NCBI RefSeq assembly: GCF_024181385.1
Contig: NZ_CP051305.1
Coordinates: 2,108,001-2,172,000 of the forward strand
Direction of reading: 5' to 3'
Source of the DNA: Treponema sp. OMZ 798
GTDB lineage: Bacteria; Spirochaetota; Spirochaetia; Treponematales; Treponemataceae
Length of the DNA: 64,000 bases
A program made the translations under genes and the position numbers. Below, one piece after another: positions 9,301 through 18,795 of this stretch (the first letter of the stretch is position 1; the number at the start of each line of letters is the position of its first letter). The notes beneath the pieces were generated by a model, which worked only from the letters and a program-made list of their open reading frames with translations, had not been told where the DNA came from and searched no databases.

Positions 9301-11642
9301 AATTTTATGAATACAGAAAAAAATATATAAAAACAGCACGGGAAACCCAAAAAAAGACCTTGTACCAGCATAATTTTATATTTTACGCTCTCATGGCAAG
9401 AATGTATCAAGAATTCGGATATAATAATAAGGCAATTAGCTATTTGAAAAAAAGCATAAAGCTAAAAAAATATCTTTCGGATCATAAGATATTTATGGTA
9501 TATTTTATGTTGGAAGCATTAAGAATAATTCAAAGAAAAAAATCTGATATAAATAATTTAATAAAAATATTTAATGTGTATATAAATGTAAAAAAATACA
9601 GCATGAAAAATCGAAGACAGCTTACCAAAAATTTCTTTGATACGGTAATTACAGCAACTATAAAGCGGCCCGACATCGATTTTGCTCCATTAATAGTACA
9701 GATAATAAAATTCGATATGCCCGATCTATATGACTTTCAACAGTCAGGAATGCACTATTTAAAAACTTATTTAAATAAAACGGAATCCGAACATATCTTA
9801 CAAGAAAATCTTCAACTTATGAAGCCTAAGCGGCTGATAAATATCACATTATTTCTTAATATGGCATTAGGAGATTACTATTATGCAGCCGGAATACAAA
9901 GCTTAGCTATCGTATATTATCTGGAAGCTCAAAATAAAATATCAAATATAATAAAAAACACTCCTGAAAAATACAAGGTCAAATTATTCAATAATTGGCA
10001 ATTTAACAGAGCCTTCGATATAGTATCGGATTTTATAAAAGGGAAAACTCCGCAAAAGGATAAAAAATACAACCGAAAGGTTACTAATGCAGAACTGAAA
10101 GAAATCTTAAACCTTAAACATATAAATATCATAAAAAAAGATAAAAACTTTAGAAATGAATTGATACAAACCTTTTTAAAAAATGAAGGCTATGAGCATA
10201 CTACATCGGTTGAAATTGTCAATAATTTTACTGATAACTACATACAAAATGTATCGGAAATAATGAAATTCTTAGCTTTAAATGTAATTGCCACATCATA
10301 TGATTTTTTAGAAATAAGCACATCGGGTGAACCGTCGTTTATATTACACAACGAAGATGAAAACGGCGATTTAAGGAAAATATTTGATTTTATAACAAAA
10401 TTCGGATATAAAAACACAACTAAAATAGAAGCCGTATTACGTAAACCGTGCATGATAATTCCCGTTAATAAAAAGAATTTTGGAGCTAACGATTATAAAC
10501 TTTTAGGTTTTATGATTTTTATATCGGAAAATGTCATAAACAATTTTTCACATGAAGGAAGCTCTTTTTGTAAAAAACACTCCAATCTTTTAACTATGCT
10601 GGTCGAAAGTAAAAATTTTCAGCAATCAGCAGCTTATGATACCTTAACCGGAGCCTATACAAGAAAATATTTTGAAGTTTTCTTCAAAAATATTATCAAA
10701 AATTTATATAACTCAAATTCTAAATTTTCACTTATTTTATATGACTTGGATAAATTTAAAAATATAAACGATAACTACGGACATCTTGTAGGCGATATAG
10801 TTCTTAAAAAAGTAACTCAGACTATTTTAGATTCCTTAAACCAGGGGCAGATACTGGGAAGATACGGCGGTGAAGAATTTACCATCATATTGCCTGATAC
10901 AGATTCGCAAAAAGCCTTTAAAACGTCAGAATATTTTAGAAAAAAAATAGAAAACTTGGTTTTTACAGAATTTGATACAGCCATAACAATAAGTCTTGGA
11001 ATCGCAACATTTCCCGAACACGGAAAAACTACTTCAGAACTACTTACAAATGCGGATCAAGCCTTATATAACTCCAAGAACACAGGAAGAAATAAAAGCA
11101 CCGTATGGAGTCCGTCTATAATTAATAAAAAGGGAGATAAAACAAGTCTATCCGCAGTTATTATAGCTGATGAATCGTATTTTAGTGAACATATATCCGC
11201 GACAATAGAATTATGCGATATATTAAAAACAAATCTTAAGAAAAAAGACATATCAAAAACTCTAATATCAAAGATAGTAAAATTCTTTGAAGCCGAAAGC
11301 GGAGCAATCATTCTTAAATCAGTAAATAAAAAATGCAATGAATTAAATTTTAAAATCAGTGCAAAAATAGGATTTGAATCTTATCCGGTAAATGAACAAC
11401 TGGTTCACACAGTTGCTGAAGACGGTGTAGGTATTTACCAAGTAGATTGGGACTCAATCACAAAAAGAAACAGCATAACAAATATGCCGGAATGGAATTC
11501 TGTAATGATTACTCCCATAATAAAAAATGAAAATATCATAGGAATAATTTATTTGGCGGCACCTGAAAAACATGCCAAATTTAACTTAAGTAAATTTATT
11601 TTTTTTAAATTTTTAGCAGACATAATATCTGCAAATATATAA
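6312..11642 (+). CDS. Giant pseudokinase-NTPase-TPR-GAF-GGDEF-GAF signalling protein (first paralogue)
   Basis: 1,776 residues, cytoplasmic, no membrane segment. Residues 1-270 resemble a protein-kinase fold (NSRYKIINKI, LKIV), but the glycine loop and HRD are lost (VFAHDNVMI) and DFG has become KDI, so it is probably a pseudokinase. A STAND/AAA NTPase follows, with Walker A GNQGTGKT near 320 and Walker B FLIIDD near 429. Residues 600-1250 are helical, TPR-like. A GAF-like stretch precedes a GGDEF domain (YDLDKFKNIND near 1478, RYGGEEF 1517-1523). The metal-binding residues are kept, so diguanylate cyclase activity is likely. The RxxD inhibitory site is absent. A GAF domain ends the protein. 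Likely role: c-di-GMP synthesis gated by the NTPase and ligand domains; ligand unknown. Confidence 0.85.
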   Translation: MEIINSRYKIINKISNSMPYVQEFLAADLWSESIKINLKIVSSLELKKEELDFFKDNFITISTIDNHFYLKNYGFSSLYLSYPSLPHSSPDEILYIFTTEHLENAMPVLEFIQECSMEDVLKIAVSVCQSLVHASNMGFEYEVFAHDNVMIVEEKDGFRVRIKDIVSAKLENSASVRFKEAEDHTGTNENIDTVLSFIVTLLAGQEVKKSVSSALAKLKTVYKNKNLNKKDEDIFTALYEIAKKHIQHKNKNQKIKIHSIIQDINKTLNRNYLADIIPPLNSITFRPKLVGKQKEINTVSQARTEIQSRKAKKQVFLIKGNQGTGKTRFLKEAEYRLALEGTNIYANYNFRNSSPDQFWDDFLGKIFLNSYSLEDMDERERIIKNIKLIRDHKLAVNTEKEYEHMKFKAFNEAKNLFFKTIGQLPVFLIIDDVEFANDFILDTILYLATEITELERLGVILSYDEAVTPVSPKFESFLNILNNYEKCQTFELNYFSKEETIEMLKNILLLKYPPVGFGPILYKHTSGCPSFIIEMIKEFVNTGTIYREKLTGIWLIKDEIYNEELQNKIPKSIEETLTNQLNILSASEKKFFLEVSLFQNKFKIEYLYKILALPPNQIDKNIKKIINKGLITVIKTGDKQEYAITNQIMHNILYQMVPPKNKMLQHKKISQILQKEPNTDINELIWHLEESGNKKAALSCCLDIVEKNMKEKNLDAVIKIYEKIPSIISGQSIKAKFQILLKIFELYNQMAIRNKEAEIILILEEILPKIKDADLLSCYYNLMARHEYGALNEEKILFYVDKLVELYTKTSKDIVNLRLQHAKCLYYHIKQQNRGFKESTYKIFNLTKNHPEYVTYRIEAYIFLGYLYDKKNEKKISFKCFQKAKELSSLSNNIKTELISMYNISVMHWNRHSNVEKTIAYTKDVINLAKKLGFLIIETVSIINYARMLCEIQNNYEAYEYAKEAENKILANNMVMLKLPCITTLMEITQNLNRYKEFYEYRKKYIKTARETQKKTLYQHNFIFYALMARMYQEFGYNNKAISYLKKSIKLKKYLSDHKIFMVYFMLEALRIIQRKKSDINNLIKIFNVYINVKKYSMKNRRQLTKNFFDTVITATIKRPDIDFAPLIVQIIKFDMPDLYDFQQSGMHYLKTYLNKTESEHILQENLQLMKPKRLINITLFLNMALGDYYYAAGIQSLAIVYYLEAQNKISNIIKNTPEKYKVKLFNNWQFNRAFDIVSDFIKGKTPQKDKKYNRKVTNAELKEILNLKHINIIKKDKNFRNELIQTFLKNEGYEHTTSVEIVNNFTDNYIQNVSEIMKFLALNVIATSYDFLEISTSGEPSFILHNEDENGDLRKIFDFITKFGYKNTTKIEAVLRKPCMIIPVNKKNFGANDYKLLGFMIFISENVINNFSHEGSSFCKKHSNLLTMLVESKNFQQSAAYDTLTGAYTRKYFEVFFKNIIKNLYNSNSKFSLILYDLDKFKNINDNYGHLVGDIVLKKVTQTILDSLNQGQILGRYGGEEFTIILPDTDSQKAFKTSEYFRKKIENLVFTEFDTAITISLGIATFPEHGKTTSELLTNADQALYNSKNTGRNKSTVWSPSIINKKGDKTSLSAVIIADESYFSEHISATIELCDILKTNLKKKDISKTLISKIVKFFEAESGAIILKSVNKKCNELNFKISAKIGFESYPVNEQLVHTVAEDGVGIYQVDWDSITKRNSITNMPEWNSVMITPIIKNENIIGIIYLAAPEKHAKFNLSKFIFFKFLADIISANI

Positions 11643-11653
11643 GGGAGAATCAG

Positions 11654-14600
11654 ATGAAAATATTAAATAACAGATATAGAATTATTAAAGAGCTCCCGAT
11701 AGAATTAAAAAATAATACAGGTTTTGTTGTTCAAGATTTAGACTCCGACAAAGGAGAACAACTTGAATTAAGACTGGTATATGCTGCAGACTTAGATGAA
11801 GATTTTATGCATTTTATAAGAGAAAAATTTATTCTGATAAAGCAATTAAAAGAAACGGTCCACCTAAAAAATTATGACTTTACACGTTTAATAAGTATAG
11901 ACAATAAAATAATAGATGAGAACATTTACTTATATACAATAGAATATATAGAAAAGAAAGAGCCCTTATCAGATTTTTTAATTGATGCTGCAACAAAGGA
12001 TATTTTTGAATTATTTGCAGCAATACTGAAAGAGTTAAACTATTTAATAACATACGGAATAGTATATAACAACTTTGATCTAAACAATATATATGTGATA
12101 AAAGATAATGACCGATTTTCTATAAAAGCAAAGAACCTTATTACCGAAAAAAATCAATATTCACACCAAATAAGCTTTTTATCAAATGAAGAAATTCACA
12201 CATTTACTTATAGCCATGATATTTTAAAAACAATCATTTTATCCTTGCTTTTAAAAAAGAATGTAATAAAAAATCATGAAAAATATTTTCAAGAACTTCA
12301 ACAGACCAAAACTAATCAAATAAGTAATGAAAACGAAAAATATCTTTACACGTGTTTTTTTAAAATATATAACGAAATTCACACACGAAAACTTAAAAAA
12401 GAACCTTATCCGTTTTATGAAATAATATCGGATATTAATTACAACATAAATACCGACTACAATATTTCGACTCCAATGAGTGTTGTAAAAAAACAGCAAT
12501 TTCCTATAAATAGAGAAAAAGAAAAAAAAGAGATTTTTTCCGTATTTAAACAAACAAAAACATCGAAACCTGAAAATAAAAACATTTTGATTACCGGTGC
12601 TTTTGGCATAGGAAAGACCTACTTCCTATCCGAGCTGTATTTTTTACTACTACTAAAAAAAATGGATGTTTATTATATTCCAAGCCTGAGTGACATGGAC
12701 GATATCAAATTTATTTTGTATCTCATGAAAAGTTTATTTTTAAAAAATTCTTTAATCCAAAAAAATTATGAAAAAAAACTAAACAGCATCTTTGAGGCTT
12801 TAAAATCAGAAATAGAAATCAATGAAGATATAATAAGAATAAGCGCACTTAAATATAAGCTTATAAACTTAATAGTAGGTTTAATAGTAGAAAATTCATC
12901 ATCACAGCCCATAGTTTTTATAATCGACGATATACATTTGATAAGCGAATTTATAACAAAAACAATATTATACCTAATAATAGAAAATTCGGATAAAAAG
13001 AATATAATACTGATACAATCCGCTAATGAAAGTCTAATTAATAATAATCAAAATTCAAAAAAACTTATTAAAGTTTTATCAAATCAAGCCGCAATAAAAA
13101 AAATAAATCTTCAAAACTTATCTGAACCGGAAACAGAAAGTTTAATAAGAAATACAATAAATATAAGAAACATTCCGGAGGTACTATTAAAAAAGATATA
13201 TTTGAATACAGGTGGGAACCCCTTATTTATTAATGAAGCTCTAAAAGAGCTTACTGTTTCAGGTGAGCTAAAAAAAGACAAATCGATGGAGCTATGTCAA
13301 CTTTCAGACAGTTTGTCCACTGCTTCTATCCCGATACCGATATCTACAAATATACAGCAGGCTGTAAGAAAGCAGATAAAAAACCTTAATGAGGATGAAT
13401 TAAATTTTTTAAAAGACTTATGTATATTTAAATCCAGTTTTAAAGCTGAAGCTTTACCAAAAATACTTAATGTAACATCCGCAGCCGTTAAAAAATATAT
13501 ACCAAAACTTTTAGAGCAAAACATCATAAAAAAAATCACAAAGCAGTACGCAGATGAATACGCAATCATAAATAAAATCTTGCAAAAAATGATGTACAAT
13601 GAACTTGATTGCGCTTATAGAGTAGAAGCACATAAAAAAATTATGCAAAGGATAAAAACAATAAAATCTGTAAGTATTCATGAGTTTATCTGGCATGCCG
13701 AAAAATCGGAACTATTTGCAGAAGCGGTTAATTATTGTATAAAATATAAAAATAAAATAAAAAAACAATGTACTCATATAGCTTATATCGAGATATTTGA
13801 AAAAATATATTTGTTTGTCCCAAAAGCCGACAACAGCAGAAAACTTGATATACTTCTTATTCTTGCAGAATCATATTTAGAAAATGATGATACGGCAGGA
13901 TGTGGTAAAAAAATAGCAATGGCCGAAGAAATAATAAACGGCTTCAATTCAAATAAAATAGCTGCAGCACAAGTTCATATAATAAAAACAATTCAAGAAA
14001 TTCAGTCTAAAGCAAAATATGAAAAAATAGCTAAATCTTTAGCTATAGCCGAAAAATTTACGGCCGAAGCAAATAATACTTATACTCAATTATTGTTTGA
14101 TAAAGCAAAGGTAGAATTTTTACAATACAGCAAAAAATATACTGAAGCCGTCAATGAAGCAAAAAAAATTATATTAAAATGCGGTAATTCAAAAGAATTT
14201 AAATCACTCAAAACAAAAGTGCTGTTGAATCTGGGTACAAACCTTTTTTATTCAGGCGACTATAAAGAAGCGGAAAAAACCTATTTGGAAACTCTTAAAA
14301 ATGCAAAAAAAATAGGCAATACAAATATTGAAGATACAGCCTATAATAACTTAGCTATTATCCAAGAACAGGCATATAAAGACTTTGATGCCTCAATAGT
14401 ATATTATACAAAAATTTTAAAAAACAATAACGTATCGGGTAACACGGTTGCGGAAACACTCGCATTACTTAATCTAAGCATTGCCTATTTACACTTTTAT
14501 GATTATGAAAAGGCCTATGATATTTGCAATCAGTCCATAAAAAAAATGATGCAAAACTTTGATACCGACATAATATTTTTTGCTCAAACCGTTATTTATG

Positions 14601-16957
14601 AAATTTACCTGTCACTATGCATGTATGACAAAGCTGCTGAAACCGAATCGGAAATATTTAAAATGCTTAAAGATAAAAGCATATCCAAAGATCCGCTACA
14701 TATAAGCACCTTCAAACAAACAAAAAGCAGTTTTTACTACGCAATGGGGCATTTTGAAACTGACACCGAAATTTTAAAGGAAGATATCGAAGGACAAAAA
14801 AATATTACAGACCTTTTAGAAGTTTTTTCATTATTGTGCATTACTTTAAATAAAATTGCACAAGGTAAAATAAACTCAGTTGAAAAACTGGAAGAAGATA
14901 TCTTAGCAATAATCTCAAATCAAGTCTTTTTAGAGAATATATATTTTTTATTCTATGAGCTAGTCTACCGTATAAGAAAAATTATCATATTCCGCTCTGA
15001 TATTGATTTTAAAAAAATAGTTAAAATTATACTTGGAATAAATTGCTACAGCAATCAGCCTTTAATAAAGGCTCCTCTCTTATTTTTAGAAGCATATATT
15101 GAACCTGAAAATGCGGAAAAAAAACTGATAGAAGCCGCCTCTCTGCTTGAAAATAAATACATCTCGGATTTAAGTATAGATATAAATATTAAACTGGCTC
15201 TAATCCATTTAAATAAGAATAATATTAACATGGCAATGATTTATTTTGTTGAAGCTCAAAAGTTAATTAATATTTTTATAAAAAAAATACCTTTAAAATT
15301 CAAAGCAAGTTATTTTAATTCTCATCACTACGAATTGCCATCGTTGATAATAGATGATTATATCAACAAAAAAATAAAACCTGAATATAAAAAAATTAAC
15401 GGACTACTATCCTATGAACAGATAAAAAAACTCTTATCCAAAAATACTGTTGAAAAATTAAAAAATAATCCGGCCTTTATTTTGAATATTATATCTCAAA
15501 CAAAAACATCCGGTAGATTTAAAAATAAATCGATTGATGATATAATAGAAAAATTCTCAGATGATTTTCTAAAAAATATAAATGATCTTTTAAATTTTAC
15601 GGCTTTAAATCTGCTTGCGAATTCGGCTGATGTATTTATCACAACAACCGATAATAAAATCGAGTCTTTATTTAATTTCGGCCAAAATAAAACTATAGAA
15701 AAAATTGCAAGATTAATAGAATCATCTACATACAATACGATAAATATTAAGACAGACAGAGAAATTTCATCACACCTTGTTATTCCGATAAATTCCTGCA
15801 ATACGCAAACAGGAAACACCACAACCGGCTATTTGGTTTTTGTATCAAATAAAGAAATAAATAACTTCAGTAATTTTGGAATACGCTTCTGCCTAAGTAT
15901 CGAAAATATATTCTCATTTTTAATAGAAAGCTATAAGGCACAACAGGAAGCAGCTACAGATAAACTGACCTCGGCACTGACAAAAAAATACACTGAAACC
16001 GTACTAAATGACATTTTAAGAGTTTCCAAAATAAGTAACAACCCTTTTAGTATACTCATGTACGATCTGGATAAATTTAAAAAAATAAACGACACCTTCG
16101 GTCATCAGCTGGGTGATACTGTTTTAAAAACGACCGCTAAAACTGCATTGAGTGTATTAAAAAAAGAACAAATACTCGGCCGAGTCGGAGGAGAAGAGTT
16201 TGTTATTTTGCTCCCTAATACCGAAAAAAAACAAGCTTTAGTAATAGCAGAAAAAATCAGAAAACAGGTAGAAGCATTACGTTTTGAAGATCCAGCGCTT
16301 AAAGTAACGATCAGTATGGGTATAGCCGTATTCCCCATGCACGGAACAGCGGAAAAAGATCTATTGTCAAAAGCAGATCAAGCCCTATATGCTGCAAAAA
16401 ATTGGGGAAGAAACCAAACAGTTGTATGGGAAGAAGATCTGGAGCCTATCAAAAAAAAAGCAGACAGGCTCGCCGGAATATTAACAGGAAACACCATAAA
16501 CGATACAAAAAATATTCTAAGTTTTATCGATACTGCATCGCTCATACGGCATTCCATATCAAAAACAAAAAGACTTGAAATCTGCCTTGAAAAAATAATA
16601 GACAGTACAGGAGCCGATTCAGGAATCTTTATCTGCCCTGTCAAAGAAAAGCAATCCAAAAGAATCTTTAAATATAGACCTGTTTCAAAACCGGAATTTC
16701 CTGTAAATAGAGACTTCATAATCGAAGTAATGTCCGAAAAAAAAGAACTATGCAAAATAGACTGGGAAAATATTTCGGGAAAAAACGCTATAACGGGAGT
16801 ACCCAACTGGAATTCTACCATTCTTGTGCCGGTAATCCTAAAGGAAGAAATAAAAGCTATAATCTATCTTGTAGTTGAAATCAGAAAAAGGAAATTCGGA
16901 ACGGAAGAGGTAAACTTAACAAGCTTATTTGCAGGTCTAATAGCTCCATTCTTTTAA
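11654..16957 (+). CDS. Giant pseudokinase-NTPase-TPR-GAF-GGDEF-GAF signalling protein (second paralogue)
   Basis: 1,767 residues with the same domain order as its upstream neighbour, starting 11 bases after it with a good ribosome site (GGGAG). Kinase-like N terminus NNRYRIIKEL with a further decayed catalytic loop (NNFDLNNIYV; no DFG). Walker A is GAFGIGKT near 315 and Walker B VFIIDD near 424. TPR-like helices are followed by a GAF-like segment, then YDLDKFKKIND and RVGGEEF (1510-1516). There is no RxxD site five residues before GGEEF. The C-terminal GAF shares the WNS...PVI pattern with the first copy. Conservation is best at the extreme N terminus and the GGDEF-GAF end, and poor in the repeats, which suggests an old duplication with divergent sensing parts. 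Confidence 0.85.
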   Translation: MKILNNRYRIIKELPIELKNNTGFVVQDLDSDKGEQLELRLVYAADLDEDFMHFIREKFILIKQLKETVHLKNYDFTRLISIDNKIIDENIYLYTIEYIEKKEPLSDFLIDAATKDIFELFAAILKELNYLITYGIVYNNFDLNNIYVIKDNDRFSIKAKNLITEKNQYSHQISFLSNEEIHTFTYSHDILKTIILSLLLKKNVIKNHEKYFQELQQTKTNQISNENEKYLYTCFFKIYNEIHTRKLKKEPYPFYEIISDINYNINTDYNISTPMSVVKKQQFPINREKEKKEIFSVFKQTKTSKPENKNILITGAFGIGKTYFLSELYFLLLLKKMDVYYIPSLSDMDDIKFILYLMKSLFLKNSLIQKNYEKKLNSIFEALKSEIEINEDIIRISALKYKLINLIVGLIVENSSSQPIVFIIDDIHLISEFITKTILYLIIENSDKKNIILIQSANESLINNNQNSKKLIKVLSNQAAIKKINLQNLSEPETESLIRNTINIRNIPEVLLKKIYLNTGGNPLFINEALKELTVSGELKKDKSMELCQLSDSLSTASIPIPISTNIQQAVRKQIKNLNEDELNFLKDLCIFKSSFKAEALPKILNVTSAAVKKYIPKLLEQNIIKKITKQYADEYAIINKILQKMMYNELDCAYRVEAHKKIMQRIKTIKSVSIHEFIWHAEKSELFAEAVNYCIKYKNKIKKQCTHIAYIEIFEKIYLFVPKADNSRKLDILLILAESYLENDDTAGCGKKIAMAEEIINGFNSNKIAAAQVHIIKTIQEIQSKAKYEKIAKSLAIAEKFTAEANNTYTQLLFDKAKVEFLQYSKKYTEAVNEAKKIILKCGNSKEFKSLKTKVLLNLGTNLFYSGDYKEAEKTYLETLKNAKKIGNTNIEDTAYNNLAIIQEQAYKDFDASIVYYTKILKNNNVSGNTVAETLALLNLSIAYLHFYDYEKAYDICNQSIKKMMQNFDTDIIFFAQTVIYEIYLSLCMYDKAAETESEIFKMLKDKSISKDPLHISTFKQTKSSFYYAMGHFETDTEILKEDIEGQKNITDLLEVFSLLCITLNKIAQGKINSVEKLEEDILAIISNQVFLENIYFLFYELVYRIRKIIIFRSDIDFKKIVKIILGINCYSNQPLIKAPLLFLEAYIEPENAEKKLIEAASLLENKYISDLSIDINIKLALIHLNKNNINMAMIYFVEAQKLINIFIKKIPLKFKASYFNSHHYELPSLIIDDYINKKIKPEYKKINGLLSYEQIKKLLSKNTVEKLKNNPAFILNIISQTKTSGRFKNKSIDDIIEKFSDDFLKNINDLLNFTALNLLANSADVFITTTDNKIESLFNFGQNKTIEKIARLIESSTYNTINIKTDREISSHLVIPINSCNTQTGNTTTGYLVFVSNKEINNFSNFGIRFCLSIENIFSFLIESYKAQQEAATDKLTSALTKKYTETVLNDILRVSKISNNPFSILMYDLDKFKKINDTFGHQLGDTVLKTTAKTALSVLKKEQILGRVGGEEFVILLPNTEKKQALVIAEKIRKQVEALRFEDPALKVTISMGIAVFPMHGTAEKDLLSKADQALYAAKNWGRNQTVVWEEDLEPIKKKADRLAGILTGNTINDTKNILSFIDTASLIRHSISKTKRLEICLEKIIDSTGADSGIFICPVKEKQSKRIFKYRPVSKPEFPVNRDFIIEVMSEKKELCKIDWENISGKNAITGVPNWNSTILVPVILKEEIKAIIYLVVEIRKRKFGTEEVNLTSLFAGLIAPFF

Positions 16958-16958
16958 G

Positions 16959-17030
16959 TCGGGCAGGGGGGATTTGAACCCCCGACTTCTTGGTCCCGAA
17001 CCAAGCGCGCTACCCCTGCGCTACTGCCCG
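16959..17030 (-). tRNA. tRNA-Pro (CGG)
   Basis: The minus strand folds as a cloverleaf: 7-bp acceptor CGGGCAG/CTGCCCG, D arm GCGC/GCGC, anticodon stem CTTGG/CCAAG with loop TTCGGGA (anticodon CGG), and T arm GGGGG-TTCAAAT-CCCCC. CCA is not encoded. It begins one base beyond the stop of the giant gene on the opposite strand. Confidence 0.95.
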
Positions 17031-17053
17031 TAAATTACGGTAGCTATAAAAAC

Positions 17054-17086
17054 AAAAAGCTCACCACTAAAGGCGGTGAGCTTTTT
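17054..17086 (-). terminator. Bidirectional terminator between two tRNA genes
   Basis: AAAAAGCTCACC (17054-17065) and GGTGAGCTTTTT (17075-17086) are perfectly complementary around a 9-base loop. It lies directly behind the 3' end of tRNA-Asp, so it should end that transcript on the minus strand. Being symmetrical, it could also stop read-through from the giant plus-strand operon. tRNA-Pro downstream would then need its own promoter. Confidence 0.75.
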
Positions 17087-17160
17087 CGGGAGCGACGGGG
17101 CTCGAACCCGCGATCTCCGGCGTGACAGGCCAGCGCGATAACCAGCTTCGCTACGCCCCC
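17087..17160 (-). tRNA. tRNA-Asp (GTC)
   Basis: Minus-strand cloverleaf with acceptor GGGGGCG/CGCTCCC (wobble pairs), anticodon stem CTGGC/GCCGG, loop CTGTCAC giving anticodon GTC, T arm CGGGG/CCCCG type with TTCGA, and discriminator G, as expected for tRNA-Asp. CCA is not encoded. Confidence 0.94.
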
Positions 17161-17286
17161 ATAAGGTTTGCATATTCTACCAAAACTAAAAGAAAATGTC
17201 AATAGTTTTTAATAAAAATCTTGCAAAAATATTGTTTTTAGGGTATAGTTTTACTTGTAAATAGAATTTAACATATGAGGTCAAAT

Positions 17287-18738
17287 ATGAATAATGTAAA
17301 ATCTTTTTCGGCACACACCGACTGTACAACAGTACTGGTAGGCAAAAAAGCCGGTATTGACGGCTCAATTCTTATTGCAAGAAATGAGGATTTTCACTTG
17401 GCAATAAGTCCAAAAATATTTGTTTTAGAAAAAGCGGTAAATGAAACTGGCCGAGTTTATAAATCTAAAAACACGGGAGTGGAAATTCCCCTTCCTGCAA
17501 AAGCCTTCCGCTACACATCCGTTCCTCAAGCCTATCCCAACGATAAGGAAAACCAAGGCTTTTATGGAGAAGCCGGTATTAACGAAAAAAATGTAGCCTT
17601 GAGCTCTACCGAAAGCGTCTACGGAAACGCCAAGGTTCTCGCCTATGACCCGCTTGTAAAAAACGGAATTGCAGAAGATGCCATAAACGACATTGTCCTT
17701 CCCTTTATAAATTCTGCACGGGAAGGAGTAAGCTACTTGGGAAAACTTATCGAAAAATACGGCTCTGCTGAGGGTAACGGTATTTTATTTGCCGACCTTG
17801 ATGAGGTTTGGTACATGGAAATTCCATGCGGACATCATTGGGTTGCCGTAAGAATTCCTGACGACTGCTATGCAGTAGCCCCAAATCAAGTTTCAATAGA
17901 AAAAATCGATTTTAAAAAACCGGACAGCTATATGTGGTCAAAGGGCATCAAGGAGTTCGTAAACGAACATAATCTGAATCCCGATAGAGAAGGTTTTAAC
18001 TTTAGACATATTTTCGGAACATCAAGCGAAAAAGACAGGGTCTACAACACACCGAGAGCTTGGTTCGCGCAAAAATACCTTAACCCCGAAATAGAACAAT
18101 CTCCGGTCTCCAACGATATTCCTTTTATCCAAAAAGCAAACCGTCTTATCTCTGTTGAAGATGTAGAATACATATTAAGCTCTCATTATAATGAAACGGA
18201 ATTCGACCCTATCGGCATAGGAAACAGTGAATTTAATAAAACACGTTTTAGGGGTATTTCGCTTTCACGGACAGCCGAATCTCATATCTTGCAGTTAAGA
18301 CCTAAGGCTCCCAAAGGACTTGAAGGCATCAAATGGCTTGCATTCGGAACTACGGCCTTTGTTCCATATGTCCCATTTTTTACAAATATTTTGGATACGC
18401 CTACAGCCTATAAAAGAATGACCCGTATGGTTTCTACCGATAATGCTTACTGGCTTTTTAAACTAATCGGACATTTTGTTGAATCTCATTACTCTGCATT
18501 TAAAGATGATAATAATGCTTATCTTACTGAAATGCAAAGCTATGGAAGGGCACGTGTAAAAGAGATTACCGATGCAGCGGCTAAGATTCCTGCAAAATCT
18601 TTAAGCGAATTTTTAACCGAAGAAAACCGCAAAACTGCAGAGCATGTATTAAAAAGGACAAAGGAATATCTATCCGATTTGATGCTGGAATCTTTTAAGT
18701 ATTCAAAACTTTCTTTTACAATGGATAAAAACCTTTAA
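17287..18738 (+). CDS. C69-family (U34) dipeptidase
   Basis: N-terminal-nucleophile dipeptidase, 483 residues from the ATG at 17287. That start is preferred over 17275 because GAGG at 17277-17280 lies six bases before it. The nucleophile region is DCTTVLVGKKAGIDGS followed by ARNEDF, close to the family pattern C-T-T-I-L-V-G-K-K-A-S-x-D-G-S-x-x-x-A-R-N-E-D. In relatives the cysteine becomes the N terminus after self-cleavage; here about 12 residues (MNNVKSFSAHTD) would be removed. No signal peptide is seen. Substrates are probably short peptides, which fits an amino-acid-fermenting organism. Confidence 0.9.
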   Translation: MNNVKSFSAHTDCTTVLVGKKAGIDGSILIARNEDFHLAISPKIFVLEKAVNETGRVYKSKNTGVEIPLPAKAFRYTSVPQAYPNDKENQGFYGEAGINEKNVALSSTESVYGNAKVLAYDPLVKNGIAEDAINDIVLPFINSAREGVSYLGKLIEKYGSAEGNGILFADLDEVWYMEIPCGHHWVAVRIPDDCYAVAPNQVSIEKIDFKKPDSYMWSKGIKEFVNEHNLNPDREGFNFRHIFGTSSEKDRVYNTPRAWFAQKYLNPEIEQSPVSNDIPFIQKANRLISVEDVEYILSSHYNETEFDPIGIGNSEFNKTRFRGISLSRTAESHILQLRPKAPKGLEGIKWLAFGTTAFVPYVPFFTNILDTPTAYKRMTRMVSTDNAYWLFKLIGHFVESHYSAFKDDNNAYLTEMQSYGRARVKEITDAAAKIPAKSLSEFLTEENRKTAEHVLKRTKEYLSDLMLESFKYSKLSFTMDKNL

Positions 18739-18763
18739 TCAAGCATAATGCTATGTAAAATTT

Positions 18764-18792
18764 AAGGCCTCAAAATTTTTTGAGGCCTTTTC
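18764..18792. terminator. Terminator shared by convergent genes
   Basis: AAGGCCTCAAA pairs with TTTGAGGCCTT and is followed by a short T-rich tail on the plus strand. It sits between the stop of the dipeptidase (18738) and the stop of the chemoreceptor (18796, minus), and the symmetrical stem could serve both. Confidence 0.75.
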
Positions 18793-18795
18793 TAT

